Assembly (NCBI GenBank): GCA_951802425.1
Contig: OX637798.1
Coordinates: 2,356,001-2,420,000, forward strand
Reading direction: 5' to 3'
DNA: 64,000 bases
Source of the DNA: Clavaria fumosa
Taxonomy: Eukaryota > Basidiomycota > Agaricomycetes > Agaricales > Clavariaceae
Below are positions 32,144-41,700 of the stretch, piece after piece (positions within the stretch are counted from its first letter, which is position 1; each line of letters begins with the position of its first letter). Position numbers and translations under genes: made by a program. The notes beneath the pieces were generated by a model. That model made no database searches, was not told the origin of the DNA, and worked only from the letters and a program-made list of their open reading frames with translations.

Positions 32144-32153
32144 ATGTTAGTAT
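32144..32153 (-). promoter_or_regulatory. Chromovirus 2 primer-binding site, self-priming type
   Basis: Just inside the 5' LTR, the minus strand reads ATACTAACAT. It is the exact reverse complement of ATGTTAGTAT in the LTR (plus-strand 32209-32218), which lies about 36 bp downstream of the TATATATA box (32254-32261). The corresponding pair in chromovirus 1 differs by one compensated base. Confidence 0.7.
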
Positions 32154-32155
32154 GG

Positions 32156-32460
32156 TGTCAGACTTAGTCTCACGGTTCACACAACTTAACGTAAGGTCGA
32201 TGATGACGATACTAACATAAGGGGAAAAGGGTACAAGTAAGAAAGCGACATGGTATATATAGCGAGCGGTTCGGGAGTTGCCGGCGTTCCCACGCTCGGA
32301 CCCCGTGCGTCACGTGATGCGTCCAGGCCCGGGTCACGTGATTTTCCCATTATGTAAGCCACCACCCGTTCGGGTCACGTGACTCGTCCGCAAACTTCCC
32401 GCAACTCTTTTGCGATCCTTTCTTGGCCTTTCCAACCTGCTTATGTAAGCGATCCTGACA
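32156..32460 (-). repeat. Chromovirus 2 5' LTR
   Basis: 305 bp, with a TATATATA box at 32254-32261 on the transcribed orientation and three TCACGTGA palindromes. It is bounded on the right by the target duplicate gagca (32461-32465), where NLR-4 exon 7 resumes. Confidence 0.93.
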
Positions 32461-34828
32461 GAGCAGCACACCATCATGGCAGAGAAATGCTTGACCATGA
32501 TGAAAAGGCTAAAGAAGGATATTTGTGGCATAAGAGATCCCACCAAATTCAATCATGAGGTTCCAGATCTCCAAGAGATGATATCCAATCACATTTCATG
32601 CAGTCTGCAGTATGCATGTAGCTATTGGGGTGTGCATGTTTGCAGTGGCAAGCTTTCAAGTGATGTGTTGAATCTTCTGGAGCATTTCTGCTCAAATCAT
32701 TTATTACACTGGATAGAGGTCTGCAGCATTCTTGGGCATCTGAGAAATGCATTGCAAATGTTGGCATCTGTGCATGCCTGTCTTGCAGTAAGTGATATCC
32801 TTGTCAGTTGAGGCTGTCAAAACTAACAAATAATCCTTTCTGCAGATCAGGAAAGATGTGCATATGACAGTCTCAGCACTGTTATATGATGGTCAAAGAT
32901 TGATTCAAGAGTTCTTTCCAGCCATCAGTGTATCTGCCTTGCAGGTGTATTTTTCAGCTTTGCCCTTCACCCCAACTGGCACTGAAATATACAATACCTA
33001 TCATAAGAAGTTAGAAGGGGTGGTGATGGTTCAAGGGGAGTTACCAAAACAATGGAGTGCATGTATACAAGTCATAGAGGGCCATTCTCAAACTGTTGAA
33101 TCAGTGTCATTTTCTCCAGATGGTACAAGGATAGTTTCAGCATCTCGTGACAAGACAGTGAGAGTGTGGGATGCAGTCACTGGTGCTCATCTGCAGACAC
33201 TTGAGGGTCATTCTAAGCAGGTCATGTCAGTGTCATTTTCTCCAGATGGCACAAGGATAGTTTCAGGGTCTGGAGACAAGACAGTGAGAGTGTGGGATAC
33301 AGTCACTGGTGCTCATCTGCAGACACTTGAGGGCCATTCTGATTATGTCATGTCAGTGTCATTCTCTTCAGATGGCACAAGGATTGTTTCAGGGTCTGAT
33401 GACAAGACAGTGAGAGTGTGGGATACAGTCACTGGTGCTCATCTGCAGACACTTGAGGGCCATTCTCGTGAGGTCACATCAGTGTCATTTTCTCCAGATG
33501 AGACAAGGATAGTTTCAGGATCTTATGATAGAACAGTGAGAGGATGGGATACAGTCACTGGTGTTCATCTGCAGACACTCGAGGGCCATTCTGATAGGGT
33601 CATGTCAGTTTCATTTTCTCCAGATGGCAGAAGGACCATTTCAGGGTCTGATGACAAGACAGTGAGAGTGTGGGATACAGTCACTGGTGCTCATTTGCAG
33701 TCACTTGAAGGCTATTCTTCTGGGGTCCCATCAGTGTCATTCTCTTCAGATGGCACAAGGATAGTTTCAGGGTCTTATGATGGAACAGTGAGAGTGTGGG
33801 ATACTGTCACTAGTGCACATCTGCAGAAACTTGAGGGTCATTCCCACAAGGTCACATCAGTGTCATTTTCTCCAGATGGCACAAGGATAGTTTCAGAGTC
33901 CATTGATGAGACTGTGAGACTATGGGATACAGTCACTGGTGCTCATCTGCAGACACTTGAAGGACATTCTGATTGGGTCATGTCAGTGTCATTTTCTCCA
34001 GATGGCACAAGGATAGTTTCAGGGTCTTTTGACAAGACAGTGAGAGTGTGGGATACAGTCACTGGTGCTCATCTGCAAAAATTTGAGGGTCATTCCCACA
34101 AGGTCAGATCAGTGTCATTCTCTCCAGATGGCACAAGGATAGTTTCAGGGTCTAATGACATGACAGTGAGAGTGTGGGATACAGTCACTGGTGCTCATCT
34201 GCAGACACTTGAGGGTCATTCCCACAAGGTCACATCAGTGTCATTTTCTCCAGATGGCACAAAGATAGTTTCAGGGTCTTTTGACAAGACAGTGAGAGTG
34301 TGGGATACAGTCACTGGTGCTCATTTGCAGTCACTTGAGGGCCATTCTTTTGGTATCAACTCAGTGTCATTTTCTCCAGATGGCAGAAGGATAGTTTCAG
34401 GGTCCAATGACCTGACAGTGAGAGTATGGGATACAGTCACTGGTGCTCATCTACAGAAACTTAAGGGTCATTCCCACAAGGTCACATCAGTGTCATTCTC
34501 TCCAGATGGCACAAGGATAGTTGCAAGGTCTTTTCTTGGGACAGTGAGAGTATGGGATGCAGGAACTGGGGTACCTCACACTATTCACCATGGTTCAAAC
34601 CTTGAGAAGTCATGGCCATACCTCATCAATAATGGATGGTTATCCATTTCTTTCACAAGGCATAGGCTTTGTTGGATTCCTGTGGCTTATCGTCACACAT
34701 ATGCATCCACTATTGATCAAGTGGCAGTGGTCACATCCCAGAATTCCATCATTTCCCTCCAACTCACTGCCTTGCATTCCTACCTCCATACACAGGTTCA
34801 AATACCTCTGCCTTCATATAATCCTTAG

Positions 34829-35462
34829 CTCTTGTCTCTGGGGACCTCCACCAAGCACAGGCCCATTGTGTGATGATGGTGAAATGAGGAATAAAATGTA
34901 ACTTGAGTCAAAATATGTACCTAAATCTTAGTGAGAGAATTTGCATAACAATATGAGTCACTTCTTTTGTATGTCAGAAGTCTAAATAATAATCAGAGTT
35001 CCCAAACTGCTGCAAGAAGCCTTGTGCCAAGTACAGCACTTCTTGGCATCAAATATGCAGCCCCCAGTGACTTCCAGACACATTATGACAGCTGTATTCA
35101 TGCAAAGCTGCCAATGGACAAAGTGATGCAGATGTACAAAGAAGAGACAAATTATCATATATTGATCAAGATTACATCCAGGTCAGAGGTTAATGATAGA
35201 TACACCTGGTCACTGCAGAAACAGAAAGAAGACAACAACAAAAAAAGAAAGAAAAGAGGGAAAAGAAAATCAATCAAAAGACAACATTGCTGAGATGCAC
35301 GAGGGGAGGTGTTCCGCATTGACGACTATGTAGCGACAAATACAAAAAATAAGAACAGGGTGGAGAGAGTAAAGGTGGGGAGAGGCTGAATGGCTGAACA
35401 GCAAAAAAAAAAAGAATAGATTATGGGCTTGAGACAAAGCCGCGAGATGAGAGGGCGGGGCG
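34829..35462 (+). repeat. NLR downstream spacer, repeat unit copy 4 (shortened)
   Basis: Begins with gaggaataaaatgtaac, a likely poly(A) signal for NLR-4. It lacks the ccccaatgggttgaag block found in other copies. It ends at the G-alpha A3 stop. No gene is seen. Confidence 0.75.
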
Positions 35463-36677
35463 TTACATTAGTTCTGCGTGGCGCAGATGGTCTCGCAGTA
35501 TGATCTCTTCGACTGAAGGAAAGTAAGTGGTTGGTCAGTCACAAGCTCGCTGCAGAGAGGGGTGTGGACGGGGGGGGGAGACAAGGGGAGGCTTACCAGT
35601 GCTCAGGGTGACCGCCGTGGATTCCGTATCCTTGCGCATAGATACCATCAACTCGGAAGGGGCGAAACGAAGGCCAATATGCTGGAAGTCTTGAGAAGGC
35701 AACCGTGAGACAATAAGGAAAGAAGCGAAACGAAATGGGATAGAACGACACGAATACTTGGTCGCAGTAGGCAGGTCGTTCTTCCGATCGCCAAAGCTGG
35801 GCACGCTGTCCCTGATGCGGACGCCGCGGCGCAGCTTCGAGTCGAGGATGTCGCACTTGTAGAGGAAGAGGATCATCTGCGCGTGCGCGAGCCACTTGCG
35901 CGCGCACACCGCCTGCCACTTGCGCGCGCACACCGCCTGCCACTTGCGCACGCACACCGCCTGCCACAGCAGATAGCTGTCCTCGAGCCGGTTCATGCGC
36001 CGGTCTTCCACGAGCTTCTCATCGAAGCACGAGATCGGCGCGAGGAAGATGATCGCGTTCATGTCGTCGAAGGAGGAGTACCATGCCGCGCGCTGTGCGA
36101 AGACGTGGGGGGGAGTTGGTCAGCCGGCCTGGACACCCTCGGGTATAGGAGGGGCGGTCAGGATGAAGGCCGCTTTCAAAGGGAGGGGGGGGGGGGGGGG
36201 AATACAGAGAATGGAACGCACCATGCGCAGACGGGCTCGAATGACATCTGCGTCCGTCGGCTGGTAGTGGCGCGTGGCAATCCGCTCGACGTCGTTCAAG
36301 AAGCTGCGCAGGGGCAAAGCAGGTCAGCACGCAGCACAGCAACGAAAGAGCAATAAGAATAAGAATAATAAAGCAATAGTCCTGACTACCAATTCGACAC
36401 GCACAATCCTGGGGTCTCCTCAAGCCTGACGTTCCGCTTGGCCAGAGCGGACCGCAACATAGGGTCCTCCCATATCGCCTTCATGTCGTCTGCGCACGAC
36501 GCAATGACTTCCGTGATGTCGTTCAGCTCCGCGCCCCAACCGCACCTCGCAACGGGGGTAGGCTGCTGCGCCTCTCCCGCAGCAGCAGCCGCAGCGGTGG
36601 GCGGCCCGCCCATAGCGGAAGCGTTCCAGTGCGGTCTTCCACCCGTTGCGCGAATTGGTCAAGAACTCTTGCTGCTG
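35463..36677 (-). pseudogene. G-alpha-like pseudogene A3, 5'-truncated, with 8-residue triplication
   Basis: The minus strand starts abruptly at about 36677 within NSRNGWKTALERFR, where the plus strand switches to NHX upstream sequence. The P-loop exons are therefore gone. Remaining parts: ADDMKAIWED, switch I (DADVIRARL), a deleted switch II exon, NAIIFLAPISCFDEKL, the guanine motif altered to YKCD, and KNDLPTATKY. The exon encoding HLTSVI is also lost (the sequence runs from ctccagcatattggcc), then ESTAVTL and the terminal exon with stop at 35463-35465. A 24-bp unit encoding QAVCARKW is present three times in tandem (35886-35970). It is non-functional. Confidence 0.83.
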
Positions 36678-36724
36678 AACCAAGCCGAGATTTGAACACA
36701 CCTGGTGACACCTTCCCTTAGCCA

Positions 36725-37565
36725 TCGACACCTTCACTACCTTCTGAGCTGTCCTTTCGTCGACTTGTTTTGGAAGCTTATTTATTTATTCCCTTCTCTG
36801 AACCGATCAACTTCTTCTACAGGCACGCCCGCGGCCAACAGAACGAAGAGCTGCCGCATTCACGCCAGATGACACTCTTCTGGGCTGGTCTGCGCGGCGC
36901 CGTCGGTGTCACTCTGGCCGCAGGCTTCAAAGGGCCCATCGCGCAGAGGCTCCAGACGACCGTGCTCATCGTCGTCGTGCTCGCTGTCATCTTCTTTGGC
37001 GGGACATGGGTACGGATGCTCGAGATCCTCAGAATCCGCACGGAGGTCGAGGGTGAGGGCGCGTCCAGCAGCGAGGAGGAGGACGGCGGCGATGGGCGGA
37101 ATCACCGAAGTGCGCGCCTAAGCAGACTTGGACGATGGCGGCTCTACTTTGACGACGAGCTGCGTACCTGATGCATAGGAGACAGATGTTCCCACGCGGT
37201 GACCCTGCGCACGCACTACGCGACGTACATCCGTCAGCACGGGATGCGCAGATGCTAAACCCAGGCGTACTGTTCTCTGCCGCGTCGTCGGAGTCATACA
37301 AGTCGGACAGGGAGGAGGCACTGCCGATGGCGCCGAAGACGTCCGCTGGTGGTGGTAGTCGTAGTCGTGGGAACGGCGAGGAGGGCCAAGGGCGGACGGC
37401 GGATGGGGAACTCGTTGGGGGTGGGGATGGCCAGTGGTTCCAGACGCTTGAGGAGCGGGATCTGCTGCCCATCTTCTCGAACGCGACGGCAAGCCAGACG
37501 TTCCACGCGCGTAAGGTGCGGCGGACTGCGTCAGGCGTTGCGGCTGCTGCTCGAATTCGCAGCAG
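36725..37565 (+). pseudogene. NHX-type antiporter C-terminal fragment N3
   Basis: Near-copy of N1. The stretch to 37171 encodes INFFYRHARGQQNEELP, FWAGLRGAVGVTLAAGFKG, TTVLIVVVLAVIFFGGTW and the acidic tail, then a stop (DDELRT). After a frame change the tail resumes with GQWFQTLEERDLLPIFSNAT near 37430-37490. It lacks the N-terminal transport core. Confidence 0.78.
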
Positions 37566-37569
37566 CGGT

Positions 37570-37835
37570 ACAAGACGCAACTTCAGGAGACAGTGTTTTT
37601 CAGCGAAGTGCTACTGCTGCTGCTGCTGGGGTTGGTATAGTTGTAGCGAGGCGCGCCGGGAGACGTCGCTCCCGCTGGCGGCGGCAGAGGAGGGTGACTC
37701 TGACGCTAGGCAGGCGGAGGTCGGCCGGGGAGAGACCGTAGGGGCTTCGGAGAGCCGAGCCATTTCGTCGGAGAGGATCTCGAGAGAGGTGTTGACGTTG
37801 CGGTTGAGATTGAGCTGGATGACGGTATGCTGTGC
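37570..37835 (-). pseudogene. Second G-alpha paralogue, 5'-half fragment (module 3, short)
   Basis: The minus strand carries TVIQLNLNRNVNT and LSDEMARLSEAPTVSPRP, then an exon remnant ending RLVPLLRI. Upstream it is cut off at about 37828 and joined to the 3' part of a G-alpha gene, so exon 1 and the 21-nt exon are missing. Confidence 0.6.
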
Positions 37836-37862
37836 GCGCAGATCCAATCAACGCGGAATCAT

Positions 37863-38165
37863 CTAAATGTCAATGCGCACGATGATTGAAGTAACGTGGA
37901 AGTAGCGTAGAAGAAGGAAGATAATAGTTCGGGGGAGTGTTTCCGGTGTATCTTCCTGAAGTGCTGCTGGGAGTCTTGCGAAGGCAAAAATCGTCATGTC
38001 AGAGGAAGATAATAGGGCAAAAAGAGAAAGAAGAAGCGTTGAGGAGGACCATCTGCGTGCGCGCGAGCAAGGGGCTCGTGCACACCACATTCCACAGCCG
38101 GTACATGTCCACGCTCGGGGCTTCCACGAGCTTCTGGGGGACGTGGTTTGGGGGAGGGCGCGAAG
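37863..38165 (-). pseudogene. Second G-alpha paralogue, 3'-half fragment (module 3)
   Basis: Read on the minus strand from 38165, this corresponds to the segment before the guanine-recognition motif (MYRLWNVVCTSP-type sequence followed by LARAQM-like residues; compare LWQAVCARKWLAHAQM in A3). After an intron-like region it reads FHVTSIIV, equivalent to HLTSVI of the A copies. It belongs to the same paralogue as 48592-49060 but lacks the terminal exon. Confidence 0.55.
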
Positions 38166-38184
38166 AGGTAGATTTGGCAGGTCG

Positions 38185-38592
38185 TATATTTCACAATTGC
38201 CGCACTTACGATGCGCACCGACACGTACTATCCGCAGTACACCACGATCACTCGCCGCCGATCCTATTGAGCGGCACGAAAGGCCTCATGGCCATAGCGA
38301 AATTCTTACGCCTCTCGGGAGCCTTCACGGCAACCGGGAAACCATACGAACCACCCACTCTGCCAGAACTACCTGGCCTCGACCTATCCGACTCTGCCTC
38401 CCACCCAGCGGAGCCTCCCGACCCACACTAGACCTAAGAGAGCACAACCACCTACTCTCCCAATACACCTCCCAACCCCAACCAACCTCCTCACCATACC
38501 TTTTTTACGTACATCACGTACAACCGCGTCTTTGTCTTAGCCACATGTTGCGGAATACAAATGCTGATTCAAAAAAAAAAAAAAAAAAAAAA
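38185..38592 (+). mobile_element. 5'-truncated LINE (non-LTR retrotransposon) 3' end with poly(A)
   Basis: A coding tail (about 38187-38431) gives FHNCRTYDAHRHVL, then GTKGLMAIAKFLRLSGAFTA and an acidic-proline C terminus. This resembles the C termini of basidiomycete Tad-like LINE polyproteins. A short 3' UTR and 22 consecutive A (38571-38592) follow. The sequence gtcg occurs on both sides (38181 and 38593), consistent with a short target duplication. Module 4 lacks the insert at the matching site (49072). LINE insertions are typically truncated at the 5' end like this. Confidence 0.75.
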
Positions 38593-38706
38593 GTCGGCAT
38601 CACATGACACCAGAGCCGGAATTGACCGCCATCGATAAGCATCGTCGATACCGTAAGCATCGTCGTCGCAAACTTGCATCTTTCGTCGACACTACTAGTA
38701 TCAATC
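38593..38706 (+). promoter_or_regulatory. NLR-5 5' flank
   Basis: The conserved tcacatgacacc (38600-38611) lies 107 bp upstream of the ATG. It is followed by an expanded form containing gataagcatcgtcg and a second aagcatcgtcg, the same arrangement as in NLR-6. The LINE poly(A) tail abuts this block directly. Confidence 0.45.
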
Positions 38707-41700
38707 ATGCGCAAAGCTGTTGACACCACCCTCGCGAAGCTAAAGTCGTCTGCAGGACCTCGGTCTCTTGCCTTCATTAGCCTCCAGAATGCTCTTGCAC
38801 TTCTCAAGGAGGTTGCGGGGAAGTCGGGTGTACCAGGACTACAGGAAGGTATCAAAGGATTAGTGGTTCTCCTCGATGCTATTCAAGTGTGTGAAACATC
38901 TCATTTACCGTCCCGTCGCATTGCTTGCTAACCATCCACACAGAAGACCTCACAGAATAGCAGTGACTTGGAATCACTCGACCGTCGCGTTCGAGACTTG
39001 CATATCATGCTGCAAGAGGCATCTGATAGCGGGACCCTGACTACAGCAATGACTGACCGTATCAACCGCTTGTCTGAGTGAGTCACCATCTCCCCAGTGT
39101 AATGTTTTATTGATCTCAGTCTTGAATGGCAGATCATGGAAGTCTGTCGGTGAACAGGCACAGTGTATGATCATGCGCAACCACTTGAAACGTTTCTTCA
39201 CTCGCGACCGTGATACTGTTGAGATTACGGGCCTCATCTCTGCTATCAATGACTCAATCCAACAATTTCTTGTAAGTAAATGGTTTGTACCTTTCGGAGA
39301 CCGTGATTGAGCTGTGGCTACCCCAAGGTTGAAATTACACTTGTCAATGCTCAAAAGACACTTGCCATTGAGTCCGCACTTGGAGTAAGTTCATGAGCCA
39401 TAAATTGGCATAGTTGTACAGATGTGACCGACTAATTGCTAGGAACATGCTGCCCGAGCAGAGGAACATGCTGCCCAAACTGAGGCTAGCCTTCAGGTTT
39501 GTCTCTTCCTGTTAGTGTCCTTATCTTGTTCATCATATGATTAATTTATCAGGAAATCAAGACAAGGCTCGATGACTACAGTATGGCTTATTCATAATCT
39601 GATTCAGTGCTTTACTTACACTTGTTGATGCAGCTGGTCTCAATCTGCCCCATGCTGCCACTGCTGGCTTCGATTGCAATAATAAGCTAGTCCCATGTCT
39701 TGATGGTACTCGTAAACAGATTCTTGATGAGCTATATCAATGGATTGGTCATGATATCGAAGACCTCTCCCAGGAGGGCATGCTCACATCCTCTGACCAT
39801 TTATGTGTCATGGGGACTCGGCAGATATTTTGGATCAATGGTGTAGCTGGGAGTGGGAAGACTACAATTGCTTACACTGCTGCAGAGTTCTGTGAGGACA
39901 AAGGAATGCTTGCTGCGAGCTTCTTCTGCTCGAGGGATAATGCTGATTGCAGCAACCTTAATTTGGTTTTCACCACCATTGCACATCAATTGGGACAGTT
40001 TTGTCCAGAGTTCAAGGCTGGTCTTGCAGAAGTGGTCAGGTCAAATCCTGATGTTGTCTACTCCAATGTCTCCTATCAGTTGAAAAGGATGATTGTCAAG
40101 CCATTGCTTGCTATGAGGAATCAGTTCCCTCGAGGTTTAGTGGTGATTGATGCTTTAGATGAATGCAAGGATGACAATTCCACATCCACCATTCTGGCAT
40201 CTTTGTCTCAACACATTGACAAGTTATTCCCATTGCAATTCCTCATCACCAGTAGACCAATTCTCCAGATCACTGGAGCTTTTCAACATCCACATCTCAT
40301 CAATACAACCAGGCCATTGATTCTTCATCAAGTCAAGTTGGATGTCATTAAAAGTGATATCCAGTGTTATCTGACATGGCACCTTGGTGCCATCAAGCAG
40401 AAATATCATATTCCTGGTACCTGGCCATCTTTAAGAGATGTTGAAGACTTGACCCATATGTCTTCAGGCCTGTTCATATTTGCTGCTACTGCAGCAAGGT
40501 TCATTGATGCTGCTGATCCCAGAGGGCAATTGAAGATACTTTTGAACACAAAGTCTGCTTCTGGCTTCTCTCCTCTGCAGCATCTGGATCAGTTGTACTC
40601 CCAAGTGCTCAACACTGCATTCCCAGATATTTCTGATCACCCTGGACCCAAATTGCAATTGATTCTAGGTGCCATTGTCACCCTTCAGGATCCTCTCCCA
40701 TCAGATCAATTGGAGGATCTGCTTGAGTGTGATGTTCTTGGTTATCTTCAGCAGTTACAGGCAATCATCACCCTTCCAAATGACGATGTTGGAGTTATTA
40801 GATTGATCCACCCATCCTTCTTTGATTTCATTGTGAATCCTACCAGATGTCATGATGAGCAGTTTAGAATCAATCTTGAAGAGCAGCACACCATCATGGC
40901 AGAGAAATGCTTGACCATGATGAAAAGGTTAAAGAAGGATATTTGTGGTGTAGGAGATCCCACCAAATTCAATCATGAGGTTCCAGATCTCGCAGAGATG
41001 ATATCAAATCACATCTCATGCAGCCTGCAGTATGCATGTAGATATTGGGGTGTGCATGTTTGCAGTGGCAAGCTTTCAAGTGATGTGTTGAAGCTGCTGA
41101 AGGATTTCTGCTCAAATCATTTATTACACTGGATAGAGGTCTGCAGCCTTCTTGGGCATCTAAGAAATGCATTGCAAATGTTGGCATCTGTGCATGCCTG
41201 TCTTGCAGTAAGTGCATATCCTTGTCAGTTGAGGTTGGCAAAACTAACATGTAATCCTTTCTGCAGATCAGGAAAGATGTGCATATAACAGTCTCAGCAC
41301 TGTTATATGATGGTCAAAGATTGATTCAAGAGTTCTTTCCAGCCAACAGTGTATCTGCCTTGCAGGTGTATTTTACAGCTTTGCCCTTCACTCCAACTGG
41401 CACTGAATTATACAATACCTATCATAAGCAGATGGAGGGTGCAGTGATAGTGCAAGGGGCATTACCAAAAGAATGGAGTGCATGTATACAGGTCATAGAG
41501 GGCCATTCTGATTGTGTCACCTCAGTGTCATTGTCTCCAGATGGCACAAGGATAATTTCAGGGTCTGAAGACAAGACAGTGAGAGTGTGGGATGCAGTCA
41601 CTGGTGCTCATCTGCAGACACTTGAGGGCCATTCTGATTGTGTCATGTCAGTGTCATTCTCTCCAGATGGGACAAGGATAATTTCAGGGTCTGAAAACAA

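Larger units (their letters stand above)
26565..32460 (-). mobile_element. Chromovirus 2: full-length Gypsy-type LTR retrotransposon
   Basis: A 5,896-bp element reading on the minus strand, with two 305-bp LTRs (32156-32460 is 5', 26565-26869 is 3') and target duplication gagca (26560-26564 and 32461-32465). The LTRs start TGTCAGGATC and end CTGACA, canonical TG..CA. Internal order: self-complementary primer site, gag with zinc knuckle, protease, RT, RNase H, integrase, chromodomain, purine tract. Pol carries two TGA codons and the RT active site is altered, so this copy is inactive. It is related to chromovirus 1 throughout. Confidence 0.95.
24408..34828 (+). pseudogene. NLR-4: full-length NACHT-WD40 receptor split by chromovirus 2
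   Basis: Exons: 24408-24587, 24645-24778, 24834-24972, 25029-25064, 25123-25176, 25233-25260, exon 7 from 25313 to 26564 resuming at 32466-32787, and 32846-34828. Counting the gagca duplication once, exon 7 is again 1574 nt and the CDS would be 1375 residues. Walker A GVAGSGKTT, Walker B GLVVIDALDEC and FLITSRP are intact. The WD40 exon has 12 repeats, several with HKV after GHS, and a terminal blade ([12 protein letters not shown]). The insertion follows FRINLEE, downstream of NACHT, and brings an in-frame stop at 26596-26598. A truncated N-domain-plus-NACHT protein could still be produced. The frame on both sides is undamaged, so the insertion is recent. Confidence 0.9.

Noticed and set aside
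37996..38607. Plus-strand frame of ~200 codons upstream of NLR-5
   Set aside because: It spans antisense G-alpha debris, the LINE fragment and a poly(A) tract ending in a lysine run. It is a chance frame across three unrelated pieces.
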